64,000 nucleotides of DNA, taken from NCBI GenBank assembly GCA_022113835.1, contig JAILWY010000010.1, forward strand, positions 9,633,001 to 9,697,000, read 5' to 3'. The notes beneath the pieces were generated by a model. It did not search any database, was not told the DNA's origin, and worked only from the letters and a program-made list of their open reading frames with translations. Within the stretch, counting starts at the first letter, position 1; each line of letters begins with the position of its first letter. The translations under genes were made by a program, and so were the position numbers. Shown here one piece after another: positions 15,201-26,800 of this stretch. This DNA is from Atopsyche davidsoni. Its lineage: Eukaryota > Arthropoda > Insecta > Trichoptera > Hydrobiosidae.

Positions 15201-15915
15201 TATCCTAATGCTAACCTTCGCTATAATAAAAATATATTTCTAGTAGGCAATCGCAAATCATATATTTTTACCAAAGCTAAAGACCTTCGGCAGAATATTT
15301 ATGTACAATGGTAAATAAATACATATATTAATAGTATTTTTTGAAATAACACCGCTAAGATATATTTGATTTTTAAATTTAAAGTATATCACACCATAGT
15401 AAAATACTACATACTGATCGAAATGTAACCGCTACGGTCTGTGATTTACCAAATAATCTACGTCGACAGTGGCTTTGTCTGGGTGAAATTACTCGTTTTT
15501 CAAACACATAAATATAAGTAAATTTACACCGTGGACAACTTTTCAACAAAAATAATTCCCAAATTTATTAACACGCGCAAAAATTGAACACTGCTTAATT
15601 TACATGATAAAAATGTGCCGAAATCCACTTTTTAAACGTTAAACGTTTGAACTTTTAAATTTACTTAACTCTGAAATACTGCAGATAATAAAATACATCA
15701 AACAATGTATATTATATCTAAAAATATCAGTTTCGTACCTGTTGTGACTGTGGCCAAATCTCTGGATATTCAAACTTGTAGTTGTCCTGGGTAGGGCTGT
15801 AGCTCTTCAGCCTTCCTTTAGCGAATTTGCTCTTGAAGAAGATTTCATTCTTGTAGTTAAGTCCGTAAGGCTCGACATCGTTGGATGAGTCAGACCAAGC
15901 TTCGTTATCAGACAT
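3031..15915 (-). CDS. Unrecognised coiled-coil protein gene, four core exons
   Basis: Four minus-strand exons join in phase: 15739-15915, 4822-4968, 4138-4337 and 3031-3265. They give 252 residues. The protein starts MSDNEAWSDSSNDVEPYG, an acidic serine-rich head. Residues 1-59 come from exon 1. Residues of about 60-145 form a charged heptad-like region, for example QLQNENEALKRNN and KVEHIESKLHIKK, which suggests a coiled coil. The last ~105 residues are Ser/Arg/Glu-rich and look disordered. No signal peptide or membrane segment is visible. The chosen ATG has a good context (GCACCATGT) and lies beside a GC-rich promoter-like block. The family is not recognised; a weak likeness to the end of TACC coiled coils is off register and is not claimed. 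Further small exons in the 10.8-kb first intron are possible, so the length is a minimum. Confidence 0.6.
4138..4337 (-). CDS. Exon 3 of unrecognised coiled-coil gene
   Basis: The acceptor is ttttttttag|TCG, phase 0. The exon encodes SKLHIKKTAEYMDRLCKYLE, continuing the coiled coil, then a polar tail ending in SESHSK. The donor is AAAAC|GTAAGC, phase 2. If the intron is not removed, the next in-frame codons are ACG then TAA, so the protein would end SHSKT. If it is spliced to 3265 the frame continues for 77 more residues. Confidence 0.6.
4822..4968 (-). CDS. Exon 2 of unrecognised coiled-coil gene
   Basis: There are 49 codons, phase 0 at both ends. The acceptor is tttcag|CAG, a tandem NAGNAG site that could add or drop one glutamine. 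The donor is ATTGAG|GTGAGT. The peptide (NEKEQQKIIEQLQNENEALK and onward) is highly charged with hydrophobics at heptad spacing, which is what marks the protein as a coiled coil. Confidence 0.65.
5703..5732 (-). CDS. Candidate 30-base mini-exon (phase 0/0)
   Basis: The stretch reads VNATRKGSIE, bounded by an acceptor (aaatttag|GTAAAC) and a strong donor (TTGAG|GTAAGC). It would fit without a frame change between exon 1 and exon 2 of the unrecognised gene. It lies in a GC-richer patch inside an AT-rich intron. The spacing to the next candidate exon leaves a 46-base intron, near the lower limit. An alternative is that the whole 5703-5843 block is one unspliced frame ending in TGA. Confidence 0.3.
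5779..5843 (-). CDS. Candidate 65-base exon in the first intron
   Basis: The acceptor is catatacag|ACCCTT and the donor is GATCT|GTAAGT, both good. One frame is open, coding PLVCIRPIAQIDKICTDYAR then S, with phase 1 at the start and phase 0 at the end. Reading on through the putative 46-base intron also stays open for about 25 codons to a TGA at 5705-5707, just before the 5702 donor. The splice model is therefore uncertain. Its outer ends carry a short inverted match (ATCGCGC / GCGCGAT). Confidence 0.3.
6515..6566 (-). CDS. Candidate 52-base exon in the first intron
   Basis: The acceptor is ttgtcgcag|ACG (weak pyrimidine tract) and the donor is CTCTT|GTGAGA. The open frame starts in phase 0 and ends in phase 1, exactly what is needed to link a phase-0 exon to the 5779-5843 candidate. 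The phase fit is the only reason to list it; the peptide is not distinctive. Confidence 0.2.
6962..7048 (-). CDS. Candidate 87-base exon in the first intron
   Basis: The acceptor is gagctcgcag|GTAATT and the donor is GAGAG|GTATTA. In phase 0 it encodes VIRYKPVHKTSVRQGLISPV then GFFIRDARE, which could follow exon 1 directly. A second frame is open for most of its length. The block is clearly GC-richer than its surroundings, so it is either an exon or a conserved non-coding element. Confidence 0.3.
7753..7810 (-). CDS. Candidate alternative first coding exon
   Basis: An ATG opens MPRLDPLPSDEEASDSCLP and is followed by a donor (CCCCA|GTAAGA), phase 1. The acidic serine-rich start resembles in composition the head of the main first exon at 15.9 kb. 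The phase fits the candidate exon at 5779-5843. No promoter motif was identified upstream. Confidence 0.3.
8251..8440 (-). other. GC-rich island with a possible alternative first exon
   Basis: This is a CpG-containing island inside a very AT-rich intron. On the minus strand an ATG at 8423-8425 starts MLRLAALAD and runs into a perfect donor (GACAG|GTAAGT at 8396/8397), phase 2. That phase fits the terminal exon at 3265 but not exon 2. It could be an alternative promoter and first exon, or a conserved element. The plus-strand open frame across it is proline- and cysteine-rich and has no recognised domain. Confidence 0.3.
8441..12340. other. Intronic AT-rich DNA, little to annotate
   Basis: This lies inside the long first intron of the unrecognised gene. 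A minus-strand frame at 9139-9426 has a GC-richer middle (SGGNLPWINTSTRVFCALSA) but no matching splice sites were found; it may be a relic of a repeat. A small GC patch is also present near 11350-11450. Otherwise the sequence is simple and AT-rich. Confidence 0.4.
12345..12560. other. GC-richer island in the first intron
   Basis: About 200 bases are of balanced composition within AT-rich flanks, with no long open frame and no good exon boundaries on either strand. This is a candidate intronic conserved or regulatory element; the sequence alone does not say more. Confidence 0.25.
15739..15915 (-). CDS. Exon 1 of unrecognised coiled-coil gene
   Basis: The ATG at 15913-15915 opens 59 codons ending PEIWPQSQQ. 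The exon closes with a consensus donor (CAACAG|GTACGA), phase 0. Codon use is less AT-biased than the flanks. The residues are acidic and polar at the start, then basic (KSKFAKGRLKSYSP) and aromatic near the end. This is the best-supported translation start on this side of the window. Confidence 0.6.
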
Positions 15916-16130
15916 GGTGCACAAAGAACTAAACAGGATTTGAATCAAGCACAAGGGAGTTCACGACTGTTCACCACCGCGGCGCAGCACCGAATGCCGT
16001 AGTCTACCTCTGTTTCCTGAGCACCTGAACGAGAACCCAATGTTGGCCTTTCCGGTTGGGTGCACACACCGGAAGTGCCCGTGTGTGTGTAATATCAACA
16101 TCACATGCGCCCTCTGTCTCGCTGGAATTT
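15916..16130 (-). promoter_or_regulatory. Promoter region of the unrecognised coiled-coil gene
   Basis: This CpG-containing, GC-rich block sits immediately upstream of the ATG at 15915. It carries CCGGAAGTG at 16069-16077, a consensus ETS/GABP-type site, and a second GGAA core on the opposite strand (TTTCCGG at 16050-16056). There is no TATA box at a convincing spacing. Such composition is typical of a broadly used TATA-less promoter. Confidence 0.45.
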
Positions 16131-17480
16131 AATTTGTGGTTCGCATCCTTTATGTGGTTCTTTAATATGAGGAAAAAATCGCATCTAAGCTAATACAATT
16201 ATGTTTTTACTTGTTATGTAAGTATCAAACCTAATAATGTTTATAGATAACTGAAATAAAAATGAATCAAAGTATTTACAAAATATCAAATAAACAATGC
16301 TTGTTTAATAAAACTTAAAAAATAATTAAGTTTTCGAGAATGTGATGAGGCTAAAATTATATATTTTATTATAATATTAAATGTTACTTTATGATTCTTA
16401 CGGATATACTTGGTTATTTTTTGCTATTATTTATGAAATTAAGCGATTAACTGGCAGAAGAAGAAAATTAGCTACTGTGGAAAAAAAAAAGTTTTCAATA
16501 CGTTGTTATTTAACTGCTTTAGTTATTTGTAAGGCTAACTCCCTTTTATATTTAAACATACATAGGTAAATTTATAATTTATGTGAGAGACTCATCAATA
16601 ATTGAACACCACTGCTTCGTATGACTATTTACTTGGTATGTTTTAGATCACTGTAAAAGTGATCACTTGATTGGTAACGTTTATTTTAGAGAATGGAATT
16701 TTTACACGAGATCTCGAACTTTACACTCAGATAGTTATAATGTAAAGTTTATTACCGAAGTCGAATACTCAACCATGATAAAGTTGTGTACTTTACTATC
16801 TCAATCGATTCATTGAAAAAAAACCATAATATTCGATACAGTGGGATTCACCAGTCACAGCTAATGAAACCATGTTTTACTTTTATCGAAAATAAACGTG
16901 ATAACTAGTTAGTAATTTGCATAAATAAAATAAACATGACTCTACTATGAATGGACATTGTAAAATTAATTTCATTTGCTAATGATTATGCCTCTTATAA
17001 TCACTAATAATAAATTTAAGTGATAAAAAAAAGTTTGAAAATGCCAACATGGATGGTTGGCGAAACCGGTCACCAATAGAAAAATAACATGTGGAAAAAT
17101 CACTTAAGTATTTTATTTAAAGTATTAAAATGGAATTCCATCAAGTACTCTCTTTCAAAAATATTAAACATTTTAATAATAAATCATCAAGATATATTTA
17201 CCAGATACTTGCTAAGCAAATAGTAAAAGTAACATTTTAAAGCAGTGGAAAAATATAGATTTTGATATTTTAAAAAATATATTATTCATTTATTGAACCA
17301 CTGTAATTATTATACTGATATCAAGTTATAAAATTCGTTAAAAAAGCGAGATTCTTACATTTATTTAAATTCCAGTCCTTCAACTTTTATAAATAGAGAA
17401 GTAGTTGAAAAAATACCAGTTAACTTCCGGTAAAATAATTATTTGTAATGTATATTCATAAATTTAAATCAGCAACAGGT

Positions 17481-17798
17481 TTACGTGGTATTCAAGGGTC
17501 GTAAGTGTTGTAAAGCGTGGTACCCTCTCTTATTTAATCTGAATAGAGCGGATACGACCAGTGTATCTGCCCATCGAAGCACAGGAGGCAAAGCACGTAA
17601 ACCCGTCCCTATCTCCGAGCCACCGACGTCGCCTGAAAAATGATGATGGGACGTCCACTGACAGCGGACACAAAAACATTCCCATTTGTATATGCATATA
17701 AAGCGAATACTTAAAAAAAAACTTACAATATTTCTTTTTTTCAAAGCGCAAGATAGATGAGGCCCGTATGCAATGAATACTTCTGAAGAGGCCTTCAT
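17481..17798 (-). CDS. Possible two-exon small gene or 3' exons of a longer gene
   Basis: Exon 17727-17798 starts with ATG (MKASSEVFIAYGPHLSCALK...) and ends at a strong donor (ATATT|GTAAGT). Exon 17481-17657 follows an acceptor (cgctgtcag|TGG) after a 69-base intron. The joined frame is in phase and gives 82 residues ending HLRPLNTT. Exon 2 is GC-rich. A second frame in exon 2 (RRRRWLGDRDGF...) is also open, in a phase compatible with splicing from the PDE7 end at 28772. The choice between a separate gene, PDE7 tail exons and a conserved element cannot be made here. Confidence 0.3.
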   Translation of the reverse strand: MKASSEVFIAYGPHLSCALKKRNIVSFFLSIRFICIYKWECFCVRCQWTSHHHFSGDVGGSEIGTGLRALPPVLRWADTLVVSALFRLNKRGYHALQHLRPLNTT

Positions 17799-17869
17799 GC
17801 TGATGGCAAGTATGATTATTTATATAATGAAAACATAGAATAAGAGAGAAATCAATTGGTGTGTTCAAA

Positions 17870-20848
17870 TATGAATTAATATTTATTTGTATTTTAATTA
17901 AGATTTCATAAAAATATTATAATATAAATATTTTTTCATCTGTTAAATATTGAATTATTCTGAATAATTTAAAAGGTCTAGTTAGTCTAGTCTTCGCAAA
18001 ACCACTTATATGCAGTGCTCCCCCAACACTTCACATGTCTATTGATTAGACTTCTCGTTATATCATAATGATCTTAAAAACCCAATCCTTTATTTTAGGT
18101 GCGATAGAAACCAAGTTTCTCAGAATGTGCATTTTTCAGAGATGCAAATTTTTGCTAATGCAATTGTAAGTTAAGGAAGAATGAAAGTTAAGAAAGAAAT
18201 AACAAGTTAATGAAGAATGACTCACCTGCAATTATAAGTTACCCATACTAACGGGTACTTGTACTCACTAGAGTACAAGTTTATGGGTCATCACATTATA
18301 ACATCATTGTGTTGCAATAACATTAGGGCAGTAAATTGAATGTGAAATGTCAATGATATAGATATTCACAAATATTTACTCTGGTATTAAAATCATTCTG
18401 TACTGGGAAAAACCCAGGACGTAAAACTGAGAGATATTTCATAATCATTATGAAGTCAACGATGGAAGAGACCGTGATAATCGTGAGTTAGTAAAAAAAA
18501 AACCACTGCAATTTACCTTATTTGATTTTGACTACAATTTTATTCAAATAACCATAAGTAAACCAAAAATAAAGTCAAATACACAAACTATAAACATCTG
18601 GTATTTACAACGATATCCGATAAACCTGCGTATTTTCCTAATTACCTTTACACTTAAAATACAGTGTCATTCGATGTGCATTAAGTACAAATAGTACAAA
18701 GTACATATATATAATATAAAAACCAAAAATTGGCACCGATAATTATTTCAGAGCTCTGATTTTGATAACTTTTATGATGTAAACATCTTTCACGTTGCCA
18801 GCTGTGATGGCCGAGCCCTCTCCGAACACCGGCTACCCCTATATATATATTATATAGATATATGTACTAATTCACAACAAGTAGCAGATATTCTGTGTTT
18901 CCGTGAAAAGCGATACACATTACATAATATTTTTATTTATACCCACACTAAAAAATGTTTTCATGGAAACGAAAAATTGGTATTTTATTAATATATTTTA
19001 AACTGATAATAATTTGTGGGCACAAGGAAGACTTTTAGTCTAATTTTAAAATGCTGCATGCGCGCGGAAATCATTAATAAACATATTTTTACTTTAAAAA
19101 ATACCGCGCGTCCTTGAGACGGCTTTTTTCCGCTAACATTAACATTAAAATCGAATTAACAAGAAATTTTATATTTCATAGAAGTTATAACATTACGATA
19201 ATACGAGGCGACTGACAAACGCGAAAAACTGTGATGTAAGCGAGACAATACAAAAATTAAAAAGCGTTTATGTTGCAGGTTTTCAGTGACACCGCTCCAA
19301 GCAGATTCCACCAAGTGCACGAGTAATCACTGCCAAATCTGGAATAAACGATCAACCTATTCGGCAATAATATAACATTGAGATCGAAAGCCGGTACTAA
19401 ACATTGCTCGAAACTCGAAAACTAATATGTAATGCTTATTTTTGCATGAGTCACTAGCAATTGTACGGTATCGTGGTGATTATTTTGTTTTCTTAATATT
19501 CTATGATATTTCAGCTTTAATTCTGGATTTATACCCAAATAAAAGATATAGAGAAAAAGAAACGATAAAGACTGTAAAAACGAAAATAATGCGGCTTAAT
19601 ATCCTTAAAAGCACCTTAAAATCCAAACGTCGATCGCCACGTTTTGTAAAATCATGTGGCGGGCTTCCTGAGAATTTAGAAGTCTCATCCAACCAAGCTT
19701 TTTTAAATCAAGATTATGTTGTAGTTGTATTATAAAGTGTTTTTTTGTTAATAATCTACCTGTAATACTCTTAACGTGCAGTTTTTCAATCCAAACATAG
19801 ATATGTCAAGTTTTGATTTCATTTGTATAACTTTTGAGCATTGAAGAAGTAAAAGAGTTCAATGTTTTAACTAATTTTAATTCAATCTCAAATGGCAGGG
19901 GTAAAAGGAAATAAAATGAAAATCATATTTAAGTAAAACAAATGCAATTATAATTCAAAAAATATACAACAGTGCCGGATTCTTACACATCAATGTTTAA
20001 TTACTGAGTCATAAATACTAACTGAAAATCATTGCAATGTGCCTTACATCTCAACTTATTGTTATTAAAATTCTACACTCGAGTAATATTTTATAAATCC
20101 TCGCTAATTTAATCTAAGTATAATTATACAAACTAATACATGGACAATAAAACTAGTATGGATGTCACTTACATAAAGGGTGATGAATATTTTAATCAGT
20201 CAATTCCAAAGATATCTATAATAATATATAATTCCAGTTATACAGGAGATAATTCTATAAACAAATAAAATGTGCTAAAAATAATAATTAACATATTTTT
20301 TTTAAATACTTTCACATTATCATGCAGAGGTGCATTTTAAAAATTGAATTATTTATTTTTATTGCTTTAGGGTTGCTTTCTACTATATCAGTTTAACCAC
20401 AAGTCACAGACATTGCTTCTTCGAGTGAAGGAAATTAGGAAACAAATAATTTCACATCTCATGTTCAGCTAAATATCAATTTAAAAAATATTTTTCTTTT
20501 CTTTATTTACCCGTGGGTCTGATAAACAAGATCTACAGTATAACCTCAAATTAAATTTTTCAATTCAAGTGTGCAGAAAAAACTTTTTGAATATGAATAT
20601 TAAAAAATTGACTGAGATAAAAATTTAAATAAAAAAATTATATAATACCAAAATTTAACATGCAATGACTGTTTTACTGCTTTTTATGACATCTATATTT
20701 TGTCAAATGTTAATGCTCAGGTTAGTAACAGTTATCCTAATAGTTAATGATGTGAAAATTAAGAATATTTGTGGTTATGAAATAAATCTATTATTTAATT
20801 CATGAAGTGAATTAACGATTTGATATCCTGTGTATGAAAACATTGATA

Positions 20849-20893
<45 letters not shown>

Positions 20894-23800
20894 GTATATT
20901 GCATTATTTTTGTTTTTCAATCAATATATAAACATTAGCAGAACATGGATAGTATTATTTTATTTGATAGTGCAAAGCTTTTTCCTTCACTCTTGATCGT
21001 ATAATATATGCAGTTTTTTTATTATTTGTCACGATAGTTTCTGCTCTGGCTAAGAGATGGCATCAAAATCCTCATAGACAAGACTGGCGCTTGGTCTATT
21101 CTTGATCAAGAAACTATCTTCACTTAGAATGGCAGGCAACATTTTTGATTGTTAACATTTTAGACACATTGGGTTTAATGATATAAATTTATTTGGATGA
21201 TTGCTTATCGGTTTATTAGATTTTCTATTGAATACATCAAATCTATGAATAAGCATTATAGATACTAACATTTATAATTTGTAGAATATCAAATATTGTT
21301 CACAAAATAATGATAACTTTGCATAAAAGAAATAAAGAAGGAATACTTTGAAAAATGATGACAACTTAATTTTGAAAACTGGCAAAAGTTGCGCTGAATG
21401 CATCATAGTGGAATCTCTGGGTTTATTTTCATTCAAATGAATTGCTTTATAGAGTATGAGTATTTTATAACTATAGTTGAATCTTTTAAGAATTTTCTAA
21501 AGCTTTGTTAGCGTTGGTAAACCTCATTTTACCCACAAGACAAGTGACACAGACAATATATTATTACTTTAATATAAATGATTTTTGTGCACTCGCGTTT
21601 TTAAATCCTCAACCAGTGTATCTAGGAAAAGGTGAAATTATGATGCAAATATTTTCATGCCACCAATAGAAGTAAAAAGAACTGTTTTTTTATTTGACCA
21701 TATTACTTCTTTGAGAAATAAATAAATCGTCTAAATTAAAAAAATAACACTTATAACAATTGTCATCACTTCTACAAAGAATTTCAAATTAAATCAAAAT
21801 ACAAAGGCTGCTGATACATCATGTATATAGGACTAATACATAATGTATTGGATGTGGAAGGGATATTTGACTGTAGGTATGGTGGGGGGAGAAGCATCTA
21901 AGCGATATTTTATTATTTAAGTATCTAATTATTCGTTACATTATCTACGCTTATTAATATATTGTAGTAAATTACGAATTACATTTTCTATATAACAACA
22001 TAATAATTATTACCAAAAATAACTTCCTATTTTCAACAACCCAGTACTAAACCATTCGACAATCATGTTATTAGAAACAATCTTAGATATTAATAAAAAT
22101 TGAGACAAAGCGAGATTTATGAAATAATGACCAACGCTCATTATACAAGTTAAATTGGATATTATAATATAATAAAAACTCAAATCATAATAAAGTAGTC
22201 CTACCTTTCAAATACAACAGAATTAAAATAGGCTGCATTTATTGTAAGTAGAAATTCCATTTTTACTTAATAATTATTACTGAATTACTCACTATATTAC
22301 AATAAATATATTTGAATTTTCAAAGATCTCAAATGCTGCATTGTTATGTTAAGGTTTCAATCTATAAAATTTGGATTAGGATTTTTACTTTAAATTTTTA
22401 TAAAAATTAAATCAGAAAGACTTTTTAAATTCATATAACTCGATTGTTGATTTAGAAATTTTAATTGATAATACGTAAGTTATATATTAATATTTTTGTT
22501 TAAAAGTCACAGTCTTTTAAATAATATAAAGTTATTCTCTCTATATCAATTCACAAAAAATATAAAGTGTAGAACTTTACAAACTATAAATATAGTAGCG
22601 AATTCTCGCCACAGCTTTTCAATCACAAAGTGAGTAAACTTTAGTCTGTTTTAATTGGTCAAATGTGTAAATATTTTTTTCATTTTAGTTAGGAAAATAT
22701 GAAAAGTAATACTACTCGGTTGGCCATTATCTCATATTAATTAATTGGTGATCAGACAAGTCGATAAAGTATATTATGATTTGAAAGAATATTTGTTAAT
22801 ACATATTTACAATCACTACACCTAATCAATAATCTAAATGATTTTTATATAAAGAAAAATCATTAGACATTGTTCATACAAAATGATTATGACAGCACCT
22901 GTGTGTAATAAGACTGTATTACAAGGGAGATATTAAAAGTATGAATCAATAGTGTTTAAGCTTTTAAGTATTCCCTTAAAGTATGGTCCATATCATATCA
23001 ATGTTATTACAAAATCTCAATAATCTTTTTTTGTTTGAAAGCATAAACATTTTGATGATTCATACATTAAATTTATCCTGAACCCATTAACACATGAATC
23101 CTATCCAGGAGCCGTCGAAAATATGAAATTGTCTCACACTCAGTAGTCAATAAAGTCCCTTGAAATTAAATAGTGTTTGTTAACAGTATGCAAAGCACAT
23201 TAGCATAAAAAATATATTGGACATTAAAAATATTCAGTTCTCTTGTGATCTTGAAGTTGATTTTTCTTCCATCGGATAATTTTGGTCACAATCGTAAAAG
23301 GAAACAATTTAAAATTGTCATTTCCTTTAAGATAATTAATAACAAATTATTGCGACAACTTCAAATATAAAACGTGTAAATAATGCAGATATCACTTGCT
23401 GCTATTTTAAAATAAAAAAAATTAACAGGGAGTAGTCAGAGATTTTCGTTTCATCGTGCTTTTATATGCAAGTTTCAAGAAATAATTTTTTTACATTATA
23501 ACTTATTTCATCTGTAAGCACTCTCGCATACTTAGGTATGTCAGAAGTCACAATATAGTATGAAAACTGTCGCCGGAGTTATTACTACCCTGGTAATTAT
23601 TAGTTTTAATAATTACTATAAAAGGTTGTGAGTTTTGATAAAAAGGAGACATGCAAATTATAATCACAACACATGACAGATGGTAAAATTATTGACTACA
23701 AGAGTGTTTGTGAACACGTATTTGAGACATGAGTCAAGTATTTTATGATTGTAAACTTTGAAAAATTCACTGTCTATGTGAACAATTAAAAAAAGTACCA

Positions 23801-26800
23801 ATAATTATGAAGTAGTTGTAAAAGTATAACATACAAAGAGTAGAAAATTTTGGGATAGAAAAGGTGAATTTGATGAGCATTTATGAACAATTGGTTCCTT
23901 GATTTTGTGACATAGATAGAATGGAGGTACAAAAATAATCACAGAATACATCATAGCTTCTGTGCATATGTTACAGTGTTCTAATATCCATGAATAAATA
24001 TGCGAATATTTACACAATTTTTTTAAAATTTTGATATAGATGATGAAAATGTAAATTATATGTTAAAAAATTCATGAGAAAGTTTAACTTCATTCAATCT
24101 TGTATAAATAATATATGACCGGACCCTATGTGTACGAAAATATTATCAAAAGTGAAATTTTGTGTTGATTTTATAAATAAAAACATTAGAACTTTGATAT
24201 TAACTTGAAATTTTGTAAATGTTATACATAAGTGTAATACTAAATTTCAAAAAGCTTTGTGGTTTTTTTTAAGCGATTTTATTCTTATCGTGACTTGTTT
24301 CGTTTCAAGTGGAAATTCGGGCAGTTAAACAAACTAAAACAAGTATTCTATGGATATTAATTAGTTAGCTAGTTCCTCCTAAGCCTAATTTCAACAAGGC
24401 AGGCCTCGTTTTCAAAGGTTTTGGATTTTTATGCAATTTAATTACATTTTTAATTTTTTAATAGCATGTGACTTTCAAGAATATGATTTAATGAATATAG
24501 AAGAATATGAAAATGGTTATATTATCCAATTGCACCTTTGCTAATGTCTTTGTATTCTTAGGGTTCGTTTATGACAATATGCATATAAATAGTTTGATGT
24601 GATGTTGAAATAACATTTTACATTATATTAGTGTCTATCTCATTACATATACTTAGTTTTACATTTCACTGGATAATATTATTTTACCAACACCAAGAAA
24701 GTGAAAATCTACTAGTAAGTATAGTTACAGCACACCAGGACCATAAAATGTTTGGATATTGAGATTACGATGTTTCCTAATTAATTCGTTAATTAATTGG
24801 AGAAATAGATTTTTATAAAACGTTACAATAACCCTGTTTAGATGTGAAATTCAGGGAGAAAATCCACTACCTATTAATAATTTGTCTACAAAAATTTTAA
24901 CTATCATTTTTCCAATAAATTATATACCTTAGGATTGTGTTGTACCGATGAAGAGTTCTGCAACTCTCGTGCAACACTAACCAACTTCGCATGCTTCTAC
25001 GTGTATCAAATACCCAAGCCAGCAATAATCTGGACATTAATAATAATTGAGAAAATATACATCTTTATTTACTATCTATCGACTTAAGCATTTTATGCAA
25101 GGAATAAATAAATATAAGTTTAAAAAATAACAAAATAAGATGACAAAAAAATTGTATTTTGGAAATGGGAAATTTGTTGTGCATATAGATAGCATCAGTT
25201 GTAAATTATCATATTACTACACTTTTTAAATGTACTTCTTTGACATTTAAGATGCTAAGAAAGCAAAAAAAATATGTACTGCATTTTTAATGTTAATGTT
25301 GTTTTTTTTTAATTTGACTAATTTTCACTTTATCTTCCGACTGTAACATATTCACAGATATTAATTAAACACCACTAACAAGATATTTACTTAAATTTCT
25401 AAAAAGTAATTACAATAAGTATACCTATTTCTTAATTATATTGGTCGATACATTGTTAGTATATCGCCAGGTTTGTTACATGAGGGTGCCTTAACTAACT
25501 ATTCTTATCTTTTTAAAATTTTACATTGAAACTAAGTCCCTAAAAAATAGTTCAAAAGTAAAAATAAAAACCAAATTGAAGTCTAAAATAAACCAGACTC
25601 GCTATCAAGATTTTCATGCAAATTTGGAAATTCAATAATCATGCAATTGAATTTACCTATAAAAGTCTGGAATCACTGCTTTCTACAGTAATAGTAAATA
25701 AAAAGACTTCTTTTACTTTTTAAGAGATGTGCTTGTCTCTTTAGTATCCATTTAATAATTAAGTATTTTATAATCTTTCAAATAATCTGCGTTACTATTG
25801 GCACAATAAAAAAAACAATCATCCATATTAAATTAAAACTGAATAATGCACTGCTGCAAACAAAACTGATTTAGGTAGATACGATTTATTTAATTAATTT
25901 TTTTACATGGTTTTGCATACTTACATATGCGAAATCGTGTAATATGATTGCCATCTGATATGTAGATGACAATCATATTGCTTGCTGAAAATGATAAATC
26001 CAAACTTTTGTTAATTTAAAATCTATGTTTTTGGGTTTAATAAATAAAAATTACATATCTTAAAACATATCAAAATTCACGTTAGGGTTTGTTTTTCAAA
26101 CTTGATTCAAAACTAAAAGTAAAAAAGTTATATTTATTAATTCTGAAGAGACATTGGGATGGGAAATCTAGAAAAACACAAATCGACTCTAAGAAAGACT
26201 ACTCAAACATTATTAAGCTTGATTGAAAAAAAATAACATCACCGTAACTTTAGAAGTGTGCAATATTTTTTTGAAAAAACCATAAATCAAACTTAAAAAA
26301 ATATTTTAGGACATTCTAATTATAGTTATTTATTTTTGTGTATTTAGTTTTTTCTTATAATTCAATACATATAAGTTAATATAAACTGAATCAATACGTG
26401 TTTTATTATGATAATATTATTTAAGTACGTTTTAGTAAGTGTATGCAGAAAACTTTGAAACTGAATAGTAAATAAAAGTTCATGTTTGATTTTTTTGTAA
26501 TGTGACAAAATTGATTGCTTGTCACAGCCTTGGTGGACACAAGCAGCACGCAGATGGCCTAAGCATTGCAAATACAAAAGCCAAGAGCCTCGTGTTAACG
26601 TACAACATGGTGCTTTTGAAAAGCTCTTCAAAACTTTAGATTCCTTGAGTCAGCTTGGACACGCGATTCTCGTTAGAAAATATTTAAAAATTAAAAATAT
26701 AACAATTGAAAATAGTAAATAGACTTATATATGAAATATAATTGTGCAGAAAAAATTCTCTATATTTGATATTAGGTTATGCAAGCACAGACAGAGTAGT

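Noticed and set aside
19442..19735. Overlapping plus and minus open frames
   Set aside because: Both strands are open over the same stretch with no domain, start context or splice evidence.
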